From Shewanella inventionis (GTDB lineage: Bacteria > Pseudomonadota > Gammaproteobacteria > Enterobacterales > Shewanellaceae), in the NCBI RefSeq assembly GCF_014641855.1, contig NZ_BMII01000022.1, forward strand, positions 18,097 through 82,096: 64,000 nucleotides of DNA. The letters are read 5' to 3'. Positions 7,402 through 17,065 of the stretch are shown piece by piece. Position 1 is the first letter of the stretch, and each line of letters starts with the position of its first letter. A model generated the notes under the pieces. It was not told the DNA's origin. It worked only from the letters and a program-made list of their open reading frames with translations, and ran no database searches. The position numbers and the translations under genes are program-made.

Positions 7402-10400
7402 TGAATTTAACTCTTATTGTTGCCACTATAGCGGTGTGTTATGTGTCGTTGTTATTTATTTTGGCATGGGGTGCTGAGCGTTGGTTCAGTAAAATAAGTC
7501 AAAAATTGCAGGTATGGATTTATGGATTAAGTCTTGCTGTTTATTGTTCATCATGGAGCTTTTTAGGCACGGTAGGGCAATCGGCTACTGATTTATGGTC
7601 TTTTTTACCCATTTTTGTTGGCCCTATTTTAGTGTTTACGCTTGGGTTTGGCATGCTACGAAAAATGGTGGTGGTGTCAAAAGCGCAAAATATCACCTCA
7701 GTGGCTGACTTTATCGCTGCCCGTTATGGTAAGTCTCAATTACTTGCCGCAATCGTCACCCTTATTGCATTATTTGGCATTATGCCGTACATCGCGTTGC
7801 AACTTAAAGCAATGGTATTCAGTCTTAATCTGTTTCAACCCGACGACAACCCGTTAAGCCCCGTTGCGGTACCATTGTTAATCACCATCATCCTTGCTGT
7901 TTTTGCGATTTTATTTGGTACTCGAAAATTAGATGCAACAGAGCACAACCCTGGAATGATGGTGGCTATTGCATTTGAATCGTTAGTGAAATTAGCGGCG
8001 TTTATTATTGTTGGCGTTGTGATTAGTTTTGGTTTTTTTGATGGTTTTGGCGATATTTGGCAGCAGGCCTCAGCGAAAGGATTACTAGAAAATAGCCATT
8101 TACGCCTTGAGTCATTTTTACCCGAGTTATTTGTTGGTATGGCGGCTTTTTTGTGTATGCCAAGACAGTTTCATGTCATGGTTGTGGAGTGTGGCGGCGA
8201 GCATATTTTAAAGAAATCTCGCTGGATATTTCCTATTTATTTAGTGCTATTTGGTATGTTTGTCGCCCCGTTAGCGTTAGCTGGCCGAGTTTATTTAGGT
8301 GACTCAGTTGCCGCAGATACCTATGTTATCAATCTGCCATTAGCACTCGATCAACCTTTTTTAGCTGTAATCGCACTTTTAGGCACTTTGTCAGCAGCAA
8401 CTGGCATGGTCATTGTAGCCGTGGTAACTATCAGTGTGATGGTGAGTAACGAATGGCTGGTGCCGTTTTTGTTGCGTACAGGTCAAATCAGAGAAAAGAA
8501 TTTTAGTCAGTTTTCGCATTTGTTACTCAATGTACGCCGTTTAGCAATAGCGGTGATTTTAGGCTTTGGTTATTTAAGTTACTTAACCCTAGCAGAAAGC
8601 GACTCATTATCGCATCTAGGTATGTTGTCATTTGGCGCATTTTCTCAATTGGCGCCAGCGTTGGTGGGAGGATTGTACTGGAAGCACGGTAATCGAACCG
8701 GGGTTTATTTGGGGCTTGCTGTAGGTTTTAGCTTGTGGTGTTTTATTTTATTACAAAGTGCAGGCGCCAGGTTTATTGGCGGCGAGTTTGACTTACTGAG
8801 ATCCATTAACCCAAATGTGAGTGATACGTTAGTCGCGTTACTGGCTAATGTGGTGTGTTACGTTTTAGGGTCTATTTGGTTCAGAGCCGGCGTCGCTGAA
8901 CGTATTCAGGCGAGTAATTTTGTTAAGCCCTGGGCGCTAAAACAAGATGCAAATAAACGTCAGGGGCCGATATCTCAGCAAGATTTACTTATTTTGGCAA
9001 GTCGATTTGTCAGTCCGACTCGTGCCTATGAAAGCTTTAGCCGTTTTTCTCCCGACGCGGTAAAAAGTGACGGTTGGTATAAGGCGGCTCCAGAGGAGTT
9101 AATTGCCCACACTGAGCATATGTTGTCTGGTGTTCTTGGGGCGTCTAGCGCTTCGCTGGTGATGGACTCTGTGCTGCAAGGGCGGGATTTAGCGCTTGAC
9201 GAAGTGTTTAGCCTGGTCGATGAAGCATCATCCAAAATCATTTTAAGCCAAGATATGCTTCGTGGTGCTATTGAACATGCCTATGAAGGGATGAGCGTGG
9301 TAGATAAAGACCTGAATTTAGTGGCTTGGAACTATCGATACGCCGATTTATATCAATACCCAGAAGGCTTTTTGCAGCAAGGTATGCCAATAGCAGATGT
9401 GGTTAGATTTAATGCCTCACGGGGGTTTTGTGGTAAAGGTGATATAGAAGAGCAAGTTGCTGTTAGGGTGCAGCATATGCGCAACGGCACACCTCACACT
9501 TCAGAGCGTGAGCGTAAAGATGGCAAAGTGATAAAAATTCAAGGTAATCCAATGCCTGATGGCGGCTTTGTGATGACATTTACCGACATTACTCAATACC
9601 GGTTGCAAGAAAAAGCCTTACTTGAAGCCAATGAAACATTAGAGAGTCGAGTAAAAGAACGCACCTATGAACTGGCGATGCTCAACAGTGAGTTACTTGA
9701 GGCAAAAGCGCAAGAGGAACTGGCCAATGCTTCTAAAACTCGATTTCTGGCTGCCGTTGGCCATGACTTAATGCAGCCTCTTAATGCCGCGAGACTTTTT
9801 ACAGCATCATTATCACAATATCCTAATTTAGATTTAGAAGCGCAAACAACCTTAACCCACGTTAATAGCTCATTAAAAACTGCTGGAGAGTTGCTAACAG
9901 ATTTACTCGACATTTCTAAGCTTGATTCCGGCATGGTTGACGTTAATCGGCGCGACTTTGCCGTATCTGAAATCATTAACGGTTTGTCTGTTGAGTTTGA
10001 CGCGATGGCGGCAGATAACCAAATTTCATTTTCGATGGTGCCATGCTCGGCAACGGTAAATTCAGATCCATCGTTACTGAGGCGTATTTTGCAAAACTTT
10101 TTAACCAATGCGTATCGCTATGCTCGAGGAGGCAAGGTGTTATTGGGTTGTCGTCATCGTGGTGATTATATCGAAATCCAGGTGCTTGATACCGGATGTG
10201 GTATTGATGAGCATGAAACCCAAGAAATCTTTAAAGAGTTTAAGCGCTTAAATCATCCTAGCAGCCGTAATGTGAGTGGTTTAGGTCTTGGGTTGGCGAT
10301 TGCCGACAGAATAAGTAAAGTGCTTGATCATCCTATCCAAGTTCGATCGTCGCTTGGAGAAGGTTCAATGTTTTCTATCATGGTGCCGTTAGGGCAAACA

Positions 10401-10820
10401 ATTAGCCAGGTGGCGGCTAAACCAACCCCTTCACTTATGCAACCTCTGGCAGGCGTTAAGGTGTTATGTATTGACAATGAAGAAGCCATTTTAGCAGGGC
10501 TGGATTCCCTTTTAAGCCGTTGGCAATGTGAAGTTATTTGTGCAACAGATATTGCAGATGCTCGCATTAAGTTAGGCCTTAAAGGTGTGGCGCCAGACAT
10601 TATTTTGGCTGATTATCATTTAGATGATGATAAAAATGGCGTTGATGCCATGGATGATATTCGCTCACGCTATGGTGCACACGTGCCCGGGATTTTAATC
10701 ACCGCTAACACCAATAAAGATCTTGTTGATGACATTGAACGACGTGGGTATCACTATATGGCAAAAATGGTAAAACCAGCGGCTTTACGCGCCCTGATCT
10801 CGAGTTTAGTTAAAAAATAG
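7401..10820 (+). CDS. crbS: Hybrid sensor histidine kinase with symporter-like N-terminus (CrbS type)
   Basis: 1139 residues. Residues 1-490 form a sodium:solute symporter-like module with about 13 hydrophobic segments. A PAS-like domain follows (around 620-740; EGMSVVDKDLNLVAWN), then a coiled coil. The histidine kinase has its H-box at about 785 (VGHDLMQPLNAARLF) and an ATPase domain with DTGCGID and GLGLGLAIADR. The receiver domain starts near 1021 (CIDNEEA), has its phospho-acceptor aspartate in ADYHLDD at about 1070, and TANT/K near the end. The family includes CrbS of Vibrio cholerae and CbrA of Pseudomonas, which signal carbon or acetate status. Divergent acs strongly supports the CrbS role. 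The cognate CrbR is not recognisable in the window. Confidence 0.85.
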   Translation: MNLTLIVATIAVCYVSLLFILAWGAERWFSKISQKLQVWIYGLSLAVYCSSWSFLGTVGQSATDLWSFLPIFVGPILVFTLGFGMLRKMVVVSKAQNITSVADFIAARYGKSQLLAAIVTLIALFGIMPYIALQLKAMVFSLNLFQPDDNPLSPVAVPLLITIILAVFAILFGTRKLDATEHNPGMMVAIAFESLVKLAAFIIVGVVISFGFFDGFGDIWQQASAKGLLENSHLRLESFLPELFVGMAAFLCMPRQFHVMVVECGGEHILKKSRWIFPIYLVLFGMFVAPLALAGRVYLGDSVAADTYVINLPLALDQPFLAVIALLGTLSAATGMVIVAVVTISVMVSNEWLVPFLLRTGQIREKNFSQFSHLLLNVRRLAIAVILGFGYLSYLTLAESDSLSHLGMLSFGAFSQLAPALVGGLYWKHGNRTGVYLGLAVGFSLWCFILLQSAGARFIGGEFDLLRSINPNVSDTLVALLANVVCYVLGSIWFRAGVAERIQASNFVKPWALKQDANKRQGPISQQDLLILASRFVSPTRAYESFSRFSPDAVKSDGWYKAAPEELIAHTEHMLSGVLGASSASLVMDSVLQGRDLALDEVFSLVDEASSKIILSQDMLRGAIEHAYEGMSVVDKDLNLVAWNYRYADLYQYPEGFLQQGMPIADVVRFNASRGFCGKGDIEEQVAVRVQHMRNGTPHTSERERKDGKVIKIQGNPMPDGGFVMTFTDITQYRLQEKALLEANETLESRVKERTYELAMLNSELLEAKAQEELANASKTRFLAAVGHDLMQPLNAARLFTASLSQYPNLDLEAQTTLTHVNSSLKTAGELLTDLLDISKLDSGMVDVNRRDFAVSEIINGLSVEFDAMAADNQISFSMVPCSATVNSDPSLLRRILQNFLTNAYRYARGGKVLLGCRHRGDYIEIQVLDTGCGIDEHETQEIFKEFKRLNHPSSRNVSGLGLGLAIADRISKVLDHPIQVRSSLGEGSMFSIMVPLGQTISQVAAKPTPSLMQPLAGVKVLCIDNEEAILAGLDSLLSRWQCEVICATDIADARIKLGLKGVAPDIILADYHLDDDKNGVDAMDDIRSRYGAHVPGILITANTNKDLVDDIERRGYHYMAKMVKPAALRALISSLVKK

Positions 10821-10844
10821 TGGCTACATTGGAGTTGAAATAAC

Positions 10845-11447
10845 ATGATAAAAGCTTACGGCGACAGTGTGTCTGGCAATTGCTACAAGGCGCAACTGGT
10901 GTTACATATGCTCAATATTGAGCACCAATGGCAAGAGATGAGTATTGCTAATGGTGACACACAGACCGCAGCCTATTTAGCTAAAAACCCGACAGGAAAA
11001 ATACCGTTAATTGAACTTGATGATGGCAGAGTATTATCTGAGTCAAACGCGATTATGGGGTATTTGGCGGCTAATTCTTCGCTCATTCCTGACGATCAGT
11101 TTAGCAAAGCGAAGATGTATCAGTGGTTGTTCTTTGAGCAATACAGTCATGAGCCTTATATTGCCGTGGCCCGTTATATTCAACTGTATTTAGGCTTACC
11201 GGATGATCGTTTAGCCGAGTACCATGCTTTACATGCTAAAGGCTATAAAGCGCTCAGCGTCATGGAATTTACACTTTCACAGCAGCCTTTTTTGTGTGGC
11301 GAGCAATTTACCTTAGCCGATATTGCGCTTTATGCTTATACCCATGTGGCGCATGAAGGTGGTTTTGATTTAGTTGATTACCCACAGATAAGAGCTTGGT
11401 TAACCCGCATTACACAAATACCAGGCTTTGTTGCAATGCGGGCTTAG
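10845..11447 (+). CDS. Glutathione S-transferase family protein
   Basis: 200 residues with an N-terminal thioredoxin-like fold (residues 1-75; the family-typical KNPTGKIPLIELDDG and LSESNAI glutathione-binding segments) and an all-alpha C-terminal domain (FTLADIALYAYTHVA). It lies 24 bp after the sensor kinase on the same strand with no terminator between, so it is probably cotranscribed. The family conjugates glutathione to electrophiles or acts as a reductase. The substrate is unknown, and the link to acetate sensing is only positional. Confidence 0.85.
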   Translation: MIKAYGDSVSGNCYKAQLVLHMLNIEHQWQEMSIANGDTQTAAYLAKNPTGKIPLIELDDGRVLSESNAIMGYLAANSSLIPDDQFSKAKMYQWLFFEQYSHEPYIAVARYIQLYLGLPDDRLAEYHALHAKGYKALSVMEFTLSQQPFLCGEQFTLADIALYAYTHVAHEGGFDLVDYPQIRAWLTRITQIPGFVAMRA

Positions 11448-11464
11448 CACTTACATTGTATTGT

Positions 11465-12598
11465 TTAAGCGGTTTGTTTACCCAGTTTGGCAAAATGTTT
11501 TGTTACAGCAGGCTCATAGGGCGTTGATAAGCCAACATAAGCTGGACCAAATGCTTGCAAGCCGCGCTGGGTAACAAATTCTTTTGGCGCCGGTAAAATC
11601 ACAATAGCGACATTTAAGCCAACATGGTGATTCGGAGTTGTAATTGCTACTTGGTTGTCCATATCAATACAGCAAATCAAGTCTGGGATTGTGACATCAA
11701 CTTCACCATTGCGGCGTGCTACAAGATGCTCATTTTTGATTTCTAATTGGTATTGCTCTTGCTGGTACTCACCACTTCCATCAATGGTTACTGTGCCAAT
11801 GGTAAAGCCTTTTTCGGTGCTAAATTGTGATTGTGAAACCTGACCTCTAAATGCAACATAGCCCTCACCGTGAATTGCTATGGCCTGTGCAATATCTTGA
11901 CCTTGCTCTTTTGCAAGACGGTAAGCTTCACCAATGGCCAGTGCCTTAGAAATTGTGCCTTTAATTACCGCGTCTTTGACTTGTTCAATTGGCATGGCGT
12001 GATCGATAGCGGCAATATCATTACGGCTGATCACAGATAATGCGCGTACCACTGTCTCGGCGCGTAAATCATCAATAATATTTTCACAAATAAAACATTC
12101 GCCAAACTCATTTGCTGCCACAATTGGTGCTGCGGGGATATCATTAAAATAATAGGTAGAGTGGGTGATTTCTGGCACGGCGCGCCCTGCAACGTCGGCA
12201 TCAATAATATAGCCATCGGCCATTGCGGCAACATAAAAAGAAATTGCCGTATTTGAGCCGCCGAGTTCACAGCAAATGGTGCCGTAAAATTTATCTTTGG
12301 TGTATTGCTCAAGGCGTTTAAATGCGGTCATCATGGATGACATATCACTTTTAGGTAATCTGGCATAAACGGCTTCTTCGGCTTCAGATAGCGCCGATAA
12401 CGCACCCAGCATATAAGGAGTGCAGATTTTTTTCCCTACAGGGACCTCGTCTACATCCACAAGGGTAAAGGTTTTGCCTGCGGCGAGTGCAGCATCAATG
12501 TAGGCAATACCTTCATCCATTTCGCCACCGCCACCTGTGCCTAAAATAACACATCCGTGTAAAATATCTATTAGCTCTAAACGCGTTAATGACTTCAT
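11465..12598 (-). CDS. DUF917 family protein (S-methyl-thiohydantoin desulfurase-like)
   Basis: 377 residues in one DUF917 domain: N-terminal ILGTGGGGEMDEG glycine motif, a central ICCELGGSNTA segment, then VDVTIPDLICCIDMDNQVAITT near residue 300. Members often accompany hydantoinase/oxoprolinase (HyuA-like) enzymes and NCS1 permeases, and the family has been named for S-methyl-thiohydantoin desulfurase. No HyuA partner is present here. It is the downstream gene of the set permease-DUF917, 56 bp after the permease. It probably processes the compound brought in by the permease and the TonB-dependent receptor. The exact reaction is unknown. Confidence 0.75.
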   Translation of the reverse strand: MKSLTRLELIDILHGCVILGTGGGGEMDEGIAYIDAALAAGKTFTLVDVDEVPVGKKICTPYMLGALSALSEAEEAVYARLPKSDMSSMMTAFKRLEQYTKDKFYGTICCELGGSNTAISFYVAAMADGYIIDADVAGRAVPEITHSTYYFNDIPAAPIVAANEFGECFICENIIDDLRAETVVRALSVISRNDIAAIDHAMPIEQVKDAVIKGTISKALAIGEAYRLAKEQGQDIAQAIAIHGEGYVAFRGQVSQSQFSTEKGFTIGTVTIDGSGEYQQEQYQLEIKNEHLVARRNGEVDVTIPDLICCIDMDNQVAITTPNHHVGLNVAIVILPAPKEFVTQRGLQAFGPAYVGLSTPYEPAVTKHFAKLGKQTA

Positions 12599-12654
12599 AT
12601 GACTCTCTGGTATATATAATTAAATCAGTGGTTTAATTTGTTTTGTTGTTGGTT

Positions 12655-13971
12655 TTATAAGCTGTGTGTTGAGTTTTGTGGCTTACTGCCTGCCGTAAAT
12701 TTTTTGAGGACAAAGTAAAGTGGGGCTGTGATTAACATGGCGTCGCATACTTCAATACCTGTCAGCGTTAGCCAGTCGTTATTGGCCATCATGGCAAACC
12801 CAATCCCGCCAACCCAAGCCACTAATGCGTGAAAATTAAACGTAGCAGTTTGATTTAAATGTTCAATTTGATAAATTTTTTGCTGTTGAATAAGGAAAAA
12901 GTCGACAATGTAAATTGCGGCAACAGGGCTAAATAGAATTGATAAACTAAAAATGAACCCGGTAAAGTTATCGAGTAAATTAAATGATGCCATCACTGCA
13001 CCTAACACTCCGCCAGCAATGATGATTTTCCATTCTGACCAATGAGGTGTAATGGCATTAAAGCCTAAAGCTGCGCTATAAAGGTTGACCACATTGGTCA
13101 CGGCACTTGATGCAATTAATAACACAAAGGCAAACATCCCTAAGCCAAGGGTTAGCATCACTACAAGAATGTCAGCGTTCACCACTGCTAAACCGGCAAT
13201 TGCTGCTGCGATATAGACAAAATTGCTGATAAACATAAAAGGTAAAAAAGAGGCGATGACCGTGTCTTTTGGCTTAGCGGCAAAGCGGCTAAAGTCTGGC
13301 ATTAATACCACACTCACAATAAAACTGCCGACAACGGCTGACACTGCTTCACCAAAGGTAAAATTTATCCCTGTTATACCACTTGTTGTGGGCGTGTCGT
13401 TCACCACATAGCCCAAGCTTTGATAAAGCATGTAGGCCACCAGCAAAAACAAAATGGGCACAAAAAAGCTTGAGACGCGCTCAATAAACTTAAAACCCCA
13501 TAAGGTAGTTAAGGTGATCACTATGCTGGCAGCAATATCGAATGTCCAAATAGGTGGCGCATAATCAAAAAGCTGCATTGAAAACTGAGCCGCAACCTCG
13601 CTAAACAAATTGATGTTAACGCCGTACCAACCAAGTAATGACAATACAAAGGCTAAACTGACAATATTGGCACCTTGCAAGCCAAAGACAAATTTCATCG
13701 TCATACACGAGCTTAAGCGGTTTTTCATGCCCACATAGCCTGTAATCGTGCCTAACACCGACAAGATAAACCCGCCGATTAAAAAGGCATATATGCTTTG
13801 CTCTAAACCTAACGCGGAGCCGATTTCTAGGCCGGTAATGAGTCCTGGTACCGCAAAGGCTAGGCCACCATTGACCATGCCAATACGCCAACCATTATGG
13901 GTTTTATTTTGCGGCACCGGTGTGGTTGCGTAGTCTTCTAGCAAGTCATCGATTGTGTGGGGCTCAGCCAT
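12655..13971 (-). CDS. NCS1-family permease (cytosine/purine/hydantoin type)
   Basis: About 438 residues with 12 hydrophobic segments. The start chosen is the ATG at 13971 (MAEPHTIDDLLEDYA), which has AGGA seven bases upstream. An ATG 45 bp further up lacks a ribosome site. Family features include NGWRIGMVNGGLAFAVPG at the first helix, LLGWYGVN, and VVLMPDFSRFAAKPKDTV in the middle. NCS1 proteins import nucleobases, hydantoins, allantoin or thiamine with Na+ or H+. It lies between the DUF917 gene and the TonB-dependent receptor, which suggests one imported heterocycle. Confidence 0.85.
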   Translation of the reverse strand: MAEPHTIDDLLEDYATTPVPQNKTHNGWRIGMVNGGLAFAVPGLITGLEIGSALGLEQSIYAFLIGGFILSVLGTITGYVGMKNRLSSCMTMKFVFGLQGANIVSLAFVLSLLGWYGVNINLFSEVAAQFSMQLFDYAPPIWTFDIAASIVITLTTLWGFKFIERVSSFFVPILFLLVAYMLYQSLGYVVNDTPTTSGITGINFTFGEAVSAVVGSFIVSVVLMPDFSRFAAKPKDTVIASFLPFMFISNFVYIAAAIAGLAVVNADILVVMLTLGLGMFAFVLLIASSAVTNVVNLYSAALGFNAITPHWSEWKIIIAGGVLGAVMASFNLLDNFTGFIFSLSILFSPVAAIYIVDFFLIQQQKIYQIEHLNQTATFNFHALVAWVGGIGFAMMANNDWLTLTGIEVCDAMLITAPLYFVLKKFTAGSKPQNSTHSL

Positions 13972-14026
13972 ATTGATTCCTAGTAAAGGCGCAGGTATTC
14001 GCGCCATTAACACCATGTTAAATTGC

Positions 14027-16186
14027 TTAGAAGTTGTAAATCGCTTCTATACCAAAGCTACGCGGCTTATTGGGTTGACGTGCAAGATCGGTGACTCCGT
14101 CAGCCACAATAAACAAGTCTTCTATGCTTCGCTCATCAGTGAGGTTGTCAACATAAGCTTGAATTGTCCATTGCTCAGATTTAACCCCAACACCTAGATT
14201 AAATGTGGTTGAAGACGATGAGCGAATGTCTGCAATATCGATTGAAAATGATTGTGGCCCAACAACTTGCACGTCTGCACGTGACAATAACGCCCATTCG
14301 CCATTGAGTTGATAGTGGTGATTCATCGACAGTGCATAGTTGTAATCGGCGACATAAAATTGCGTGTAGCCGACCAATTCTGGTTGACGGTCAAACTCTT
14401 TGATTTCAGAATCGACAATCCCTGCACTGAAACGCAGATCTAAGTCATCGGTGATTGCAAGGTCGGCTTCAAGTTCAAGCCCTTTTGTTTCAACTTTGTC
14501 GATAGACAGGTTTTCTAGGGTATAGGTATCAATATTAAATTGAGTGATTTGTGCATTTGACTGATCTATCCAAAACAATGCGCCATTTAGGGTTAAGCGG
14601 TTATCAAATAAGCTCGATTTAAACCCTGTTTCATAACTGTCCGACACTTCTTTGTCAAATGAGCGGCTAATGCCTTCTGCGGGTTCATTAAAACCGCCGC
14701 TTCTAAAGCCTTTTGAGTAACCAGCATATAGCAATAAGTCGTTTGTTGCTTGATAGGCTAGCGTGGCTTTTGGTTGCCATTGGCTAAATGTTTTTTGAGC
14801 AAAAGTCTCTTCACGTGCACCCGGGTCATAGGATTCACGTTTGTCTTCGTCGTAACGTAATGCGGTGGTTAATTCAAGTTTGTCAGTAATATCGTAGTTT
14901 GTTTGCCCTGACAGTGCCCAGGCTTTACTGCTATTTTTATCGGCAATAGTAAAATAGAGGCTGTCGTCATTAAAGTCCGATCGAGATTGCGCCGTATCAC
15001 CGGCAAAGTCATCAAAAAAGTTAATGGTGTTGTCACGTTGTTTATCTTGGTAAAAAGCAGAAACAGCCCATCTTAATGCTTGATCACCACGCGAGGTAAA
15101 GCGTGACTCGAGGGTGAATGATCCAATGTCATAAAGCCCTTCGGTGGCAAATGGCGCTCTAAAAAAGCCGTCTTCATCAATGAAGGTGGCATCTGCTGAG
15201 TAATCGCCATCATAAAAATGTTCGTTTTCAGAATCGCTATAGGCAGTGATGAAGTCAAATGTACCTAGGTCATACTCTTGGGTTAATTTAGCGCTTAACT
15301 CATAAACATCGCGTTGGTCATTGTTATCAATGTTTTGTGAAGTCTCTAGGTCATAGTCTTCTTTGCTGTCTTCTGTCACATTTTGATAATAGGCAAAACC
15401 TGCATCTGAGGTGGTATAACGTCCTTTAAGGTTTAGGCTTGTCTCTTCAAACAAGTCAAATTGAAGCTGTGCAAACGCTGAGTCTTCTGATAGATAGTCA
15501 GCCTCATCATTTAAAAAGACGTTATCAATTAATCCGTCGCTATGTTTGGTATAGCCGCCGACACGGAAAAACGCGCTATCTTGTTCATTTAACGAGCCCG
15601 ATACCACGCCACTGAGATTATAGGTGTTGCCATTGCCATAAGAGCCTTTGACTGAGCCTTCAATATCTTCGGTCGGTTTTTTGGTGGTAACAATTACGGC
15701 CCCGCCAATAGCCCCTTTACCGTACAACGCACCTTGAGCCCCCCGCATCACTTCAATACGTTCTATGTCGACCAAATCTTGGTTGATAAATTCTAAATCT
15801 GGGGCGGTAACGCCATCAACGACAAAGGCCAGCGGTGCATCACCCACTTGAGGGGTAATTAATCCTCGGATAGTAATGCGTGCCAGTCCTGGGCGAAAGT
15901 TATCTAATTGGCTCAGGTTAGGCGTCATATCTGCGACATCACGAAAATTAGTAATGCGCTGGGTTTCAATCATGTCTGCACTAAAAGCGGTAACAGAATC
16001 GGGTACATTTTGTAAGGTTTCGACACGACCACGGGCAGTAATAGAAATCCTTTCTACGCCATTAGTATCAATGGCTTCTGCTTGGCTTTGGGTTTCTTCT
16101 GCTAATAATGGGGAGCTTATCGCCATCGAAATCGCTGCAGCAACAAAAGATTTTTTTGCAAATAGAGTCTGGGCATATGAGCTCAT
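14027..16186 (-). CDS. TonB-dependent outer-membrane receptor
   Basis: 719 residues. Signal peptide is about residues 1-29 (ending SSPLLA). A TonB-box-like ERISITARG precedes the plug domain (about 50-165) with VTAFSADMIE, ITIRGL, and IEVMRGAQGALYGKGAIGG. The 22-stranded barrel ends with a final phenylalanine (AIYNF). The family actively imports siderophores, vitamins, sugars or other large or scarce solutes using proton motive force. The neighbouring inner-membrane permease of the NCS1 class argues for a small nitrogen heterocycle rather than iron. It is divergent from an Lrp/AsnC regulator across 218 bp and is probably controlled by it. Confidence 0.9.
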   Translation of the reverse strand: MSSYAQTLFAKKSFVAAAISMAISSPLLAEETQSQAEAIDTNGVERISITARGRVETLQNVPDSVTAFSADMIETQRITNFRDVADMTPNLSQLDNFRPGLARITIRGLITPQVGDAPLAFVVDGVTAPDLEFINQDLVDIERIEVMRGAQGALYGKGAIGGAVIVTTKKPTEDIEGSVKGSYGNGNTYNLSGVVSGSLNEQDSAFFRVGGYTKHSDGLIDNVFLNDEADYLSEDSAFAQLQFDLFEETSLNLKGRYTTSDAGFAYYQNVTEDSKEDYDLETSQNIDNNDQRDVYELSAKLTQEYDLGTFDFITAYSDSENEHFYDGDYSADATFIDEDGFFRAPFATEGLYDIGSFTLESRFTSRGDQALRWAVSAFYQDKQRDNTINFFDDFAGDTAQSRSDFNDDSLYFTIADKNSSKAWALSGQTNYDITDKLELTTALRYDEDKRESYDPGAREETFAQKTFSQWQPKATLAYQATNDLLLYAGYSKGFRSGGFNEPAEGISRSFDKEVSDSYETGFKSSLFDNRLTLNGALFWIDQSNAQITQFNIDTYTLENLSIDKVETKGLELEADLAITDDLDLRFSAGIVDSEIKEFDRQPELVGYTQFYVADYNYALSMNHHYQLNGEWALLSRADVQVVGPQSFSIDIADIRSSSSTTFNLGVGVKSEQWTIQAYVDNLTDERSIEDLFIVADGVTDLARQPNKPRSFGIEAIYNF

Positions 16187-16404
16187 GGCGTTCCCTCTTG
16201 GAGTTATAGTCGTATTTAATCGTAATCAATTTGTTAAATAAATTACCTACAGTCATTTTGGGACTTTGTTTGCAAAATAATATTTTGTAATTAGGGCTAA
16301 ATTCGAAAATTTTGTAGCGGTTTTGCACAAAATCACCTTGTTTTTGCAAATTAACTAACGATGATTCAATATAGAAAGCTGCATTAAACCAGTGGATAGA
16401 GCCA

Positions 16405-16944
16405 ATGAAGAAGAAATTGAAGATTGACAGTTACAATAAAAAAATATTATCCACATTGCACTTAGAAGGGTCGGTTACCAATATTGAATTAGCTGAAAAA
16501 GTGAACTTATCGCCCAGTGCCTGCTTTCAACGAGTTAAAGCATTAAAAGAAGCGGGTTACTTTCGTAATTTACATGCCGATATCAATCTGGATCAGCTGT
16601 GTGAACATGTGCTGGCTTACATTGAATTTACCTTAGAAGATAATAGCGCACCGGCTCGGCGTCGTTTTGTTAATCGGATTAATGATATTCCAGAGATAAT
16701 GGACTGCATGCAGTTAAGTGGTGATGTGGATTATATTTCGCTTAGCTGTTTTCCTAATATTAAGGCATTAAATCAAATTTGCTCAGAGTTGAGCGATCAA
16801 GCGGATTTAAAAATCAAACGCATTAATACTCGAATTGTACTTGAGCGAGCTAAATGGTTTTTAGGGTATCCATTATCAAAGTTGAAATGGTTAGATGACG
16901 ATAATTTTGACAAAGAGCGGATGTCCGAAAGAGTGAATCTTTAG
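16405..16944 (+). CDS. Lrp/AsnC family transcriptional regulator
   Basis: 179 residues. The N-terminal winged helix-turn-helix spans residues 6-60 (DSYNKKILSTLHLEGSVTN, LSPSACFQRVKALKEAGY). The C-terminal RAM/AsnC ligand-binding domain follows (VLAYIEFTLED, CMQLSGDVDYI, and RINTRIVLERAKW). The family binds amino acids or related small molecules and controls transport and catabolic genes. Its divergent position against the TonB receptor/permease/DUF917 genes makes it their likely local regulator, with a ligand related to the transported compound. It is a paralogue, not global Lrp, whose sequence is much more conserved. Confidence 0.88.
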   Translation: MKKKLKIDSYNKKILSTLHLEGSVTNIELAEKVNLSPSACFQRVKALKEAGYFRNLHADINLDQLCEHVLAYIEFTLEDNSAPARRRFVNRINDIPEIMDCMQLSGDVDYISLSCFPNIKALNQICSELSDQADLKIKRINTRIVLERAKWFLGYPLSKLKWLDDDNFDKERMSERVNL

Positions 16945-17065
16945 ATTAACTGCTAACTAACCTGAGTTCGAGGTAACGTTTTGATTTTAATTAATATGAA
17001 TTAATTAGTTATCCCTAGGAACAGGTTAGCTCAAGGTTGTCATTAGTAGGGCCGCACGTTGTATT

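Noticed and set aside
9665..10108. 147-codon frame opposite the sensor kinase
   Set aside because: It is a shadow of the histidine kinase H-box region, whose motifs are unmistakable on the plus strand.
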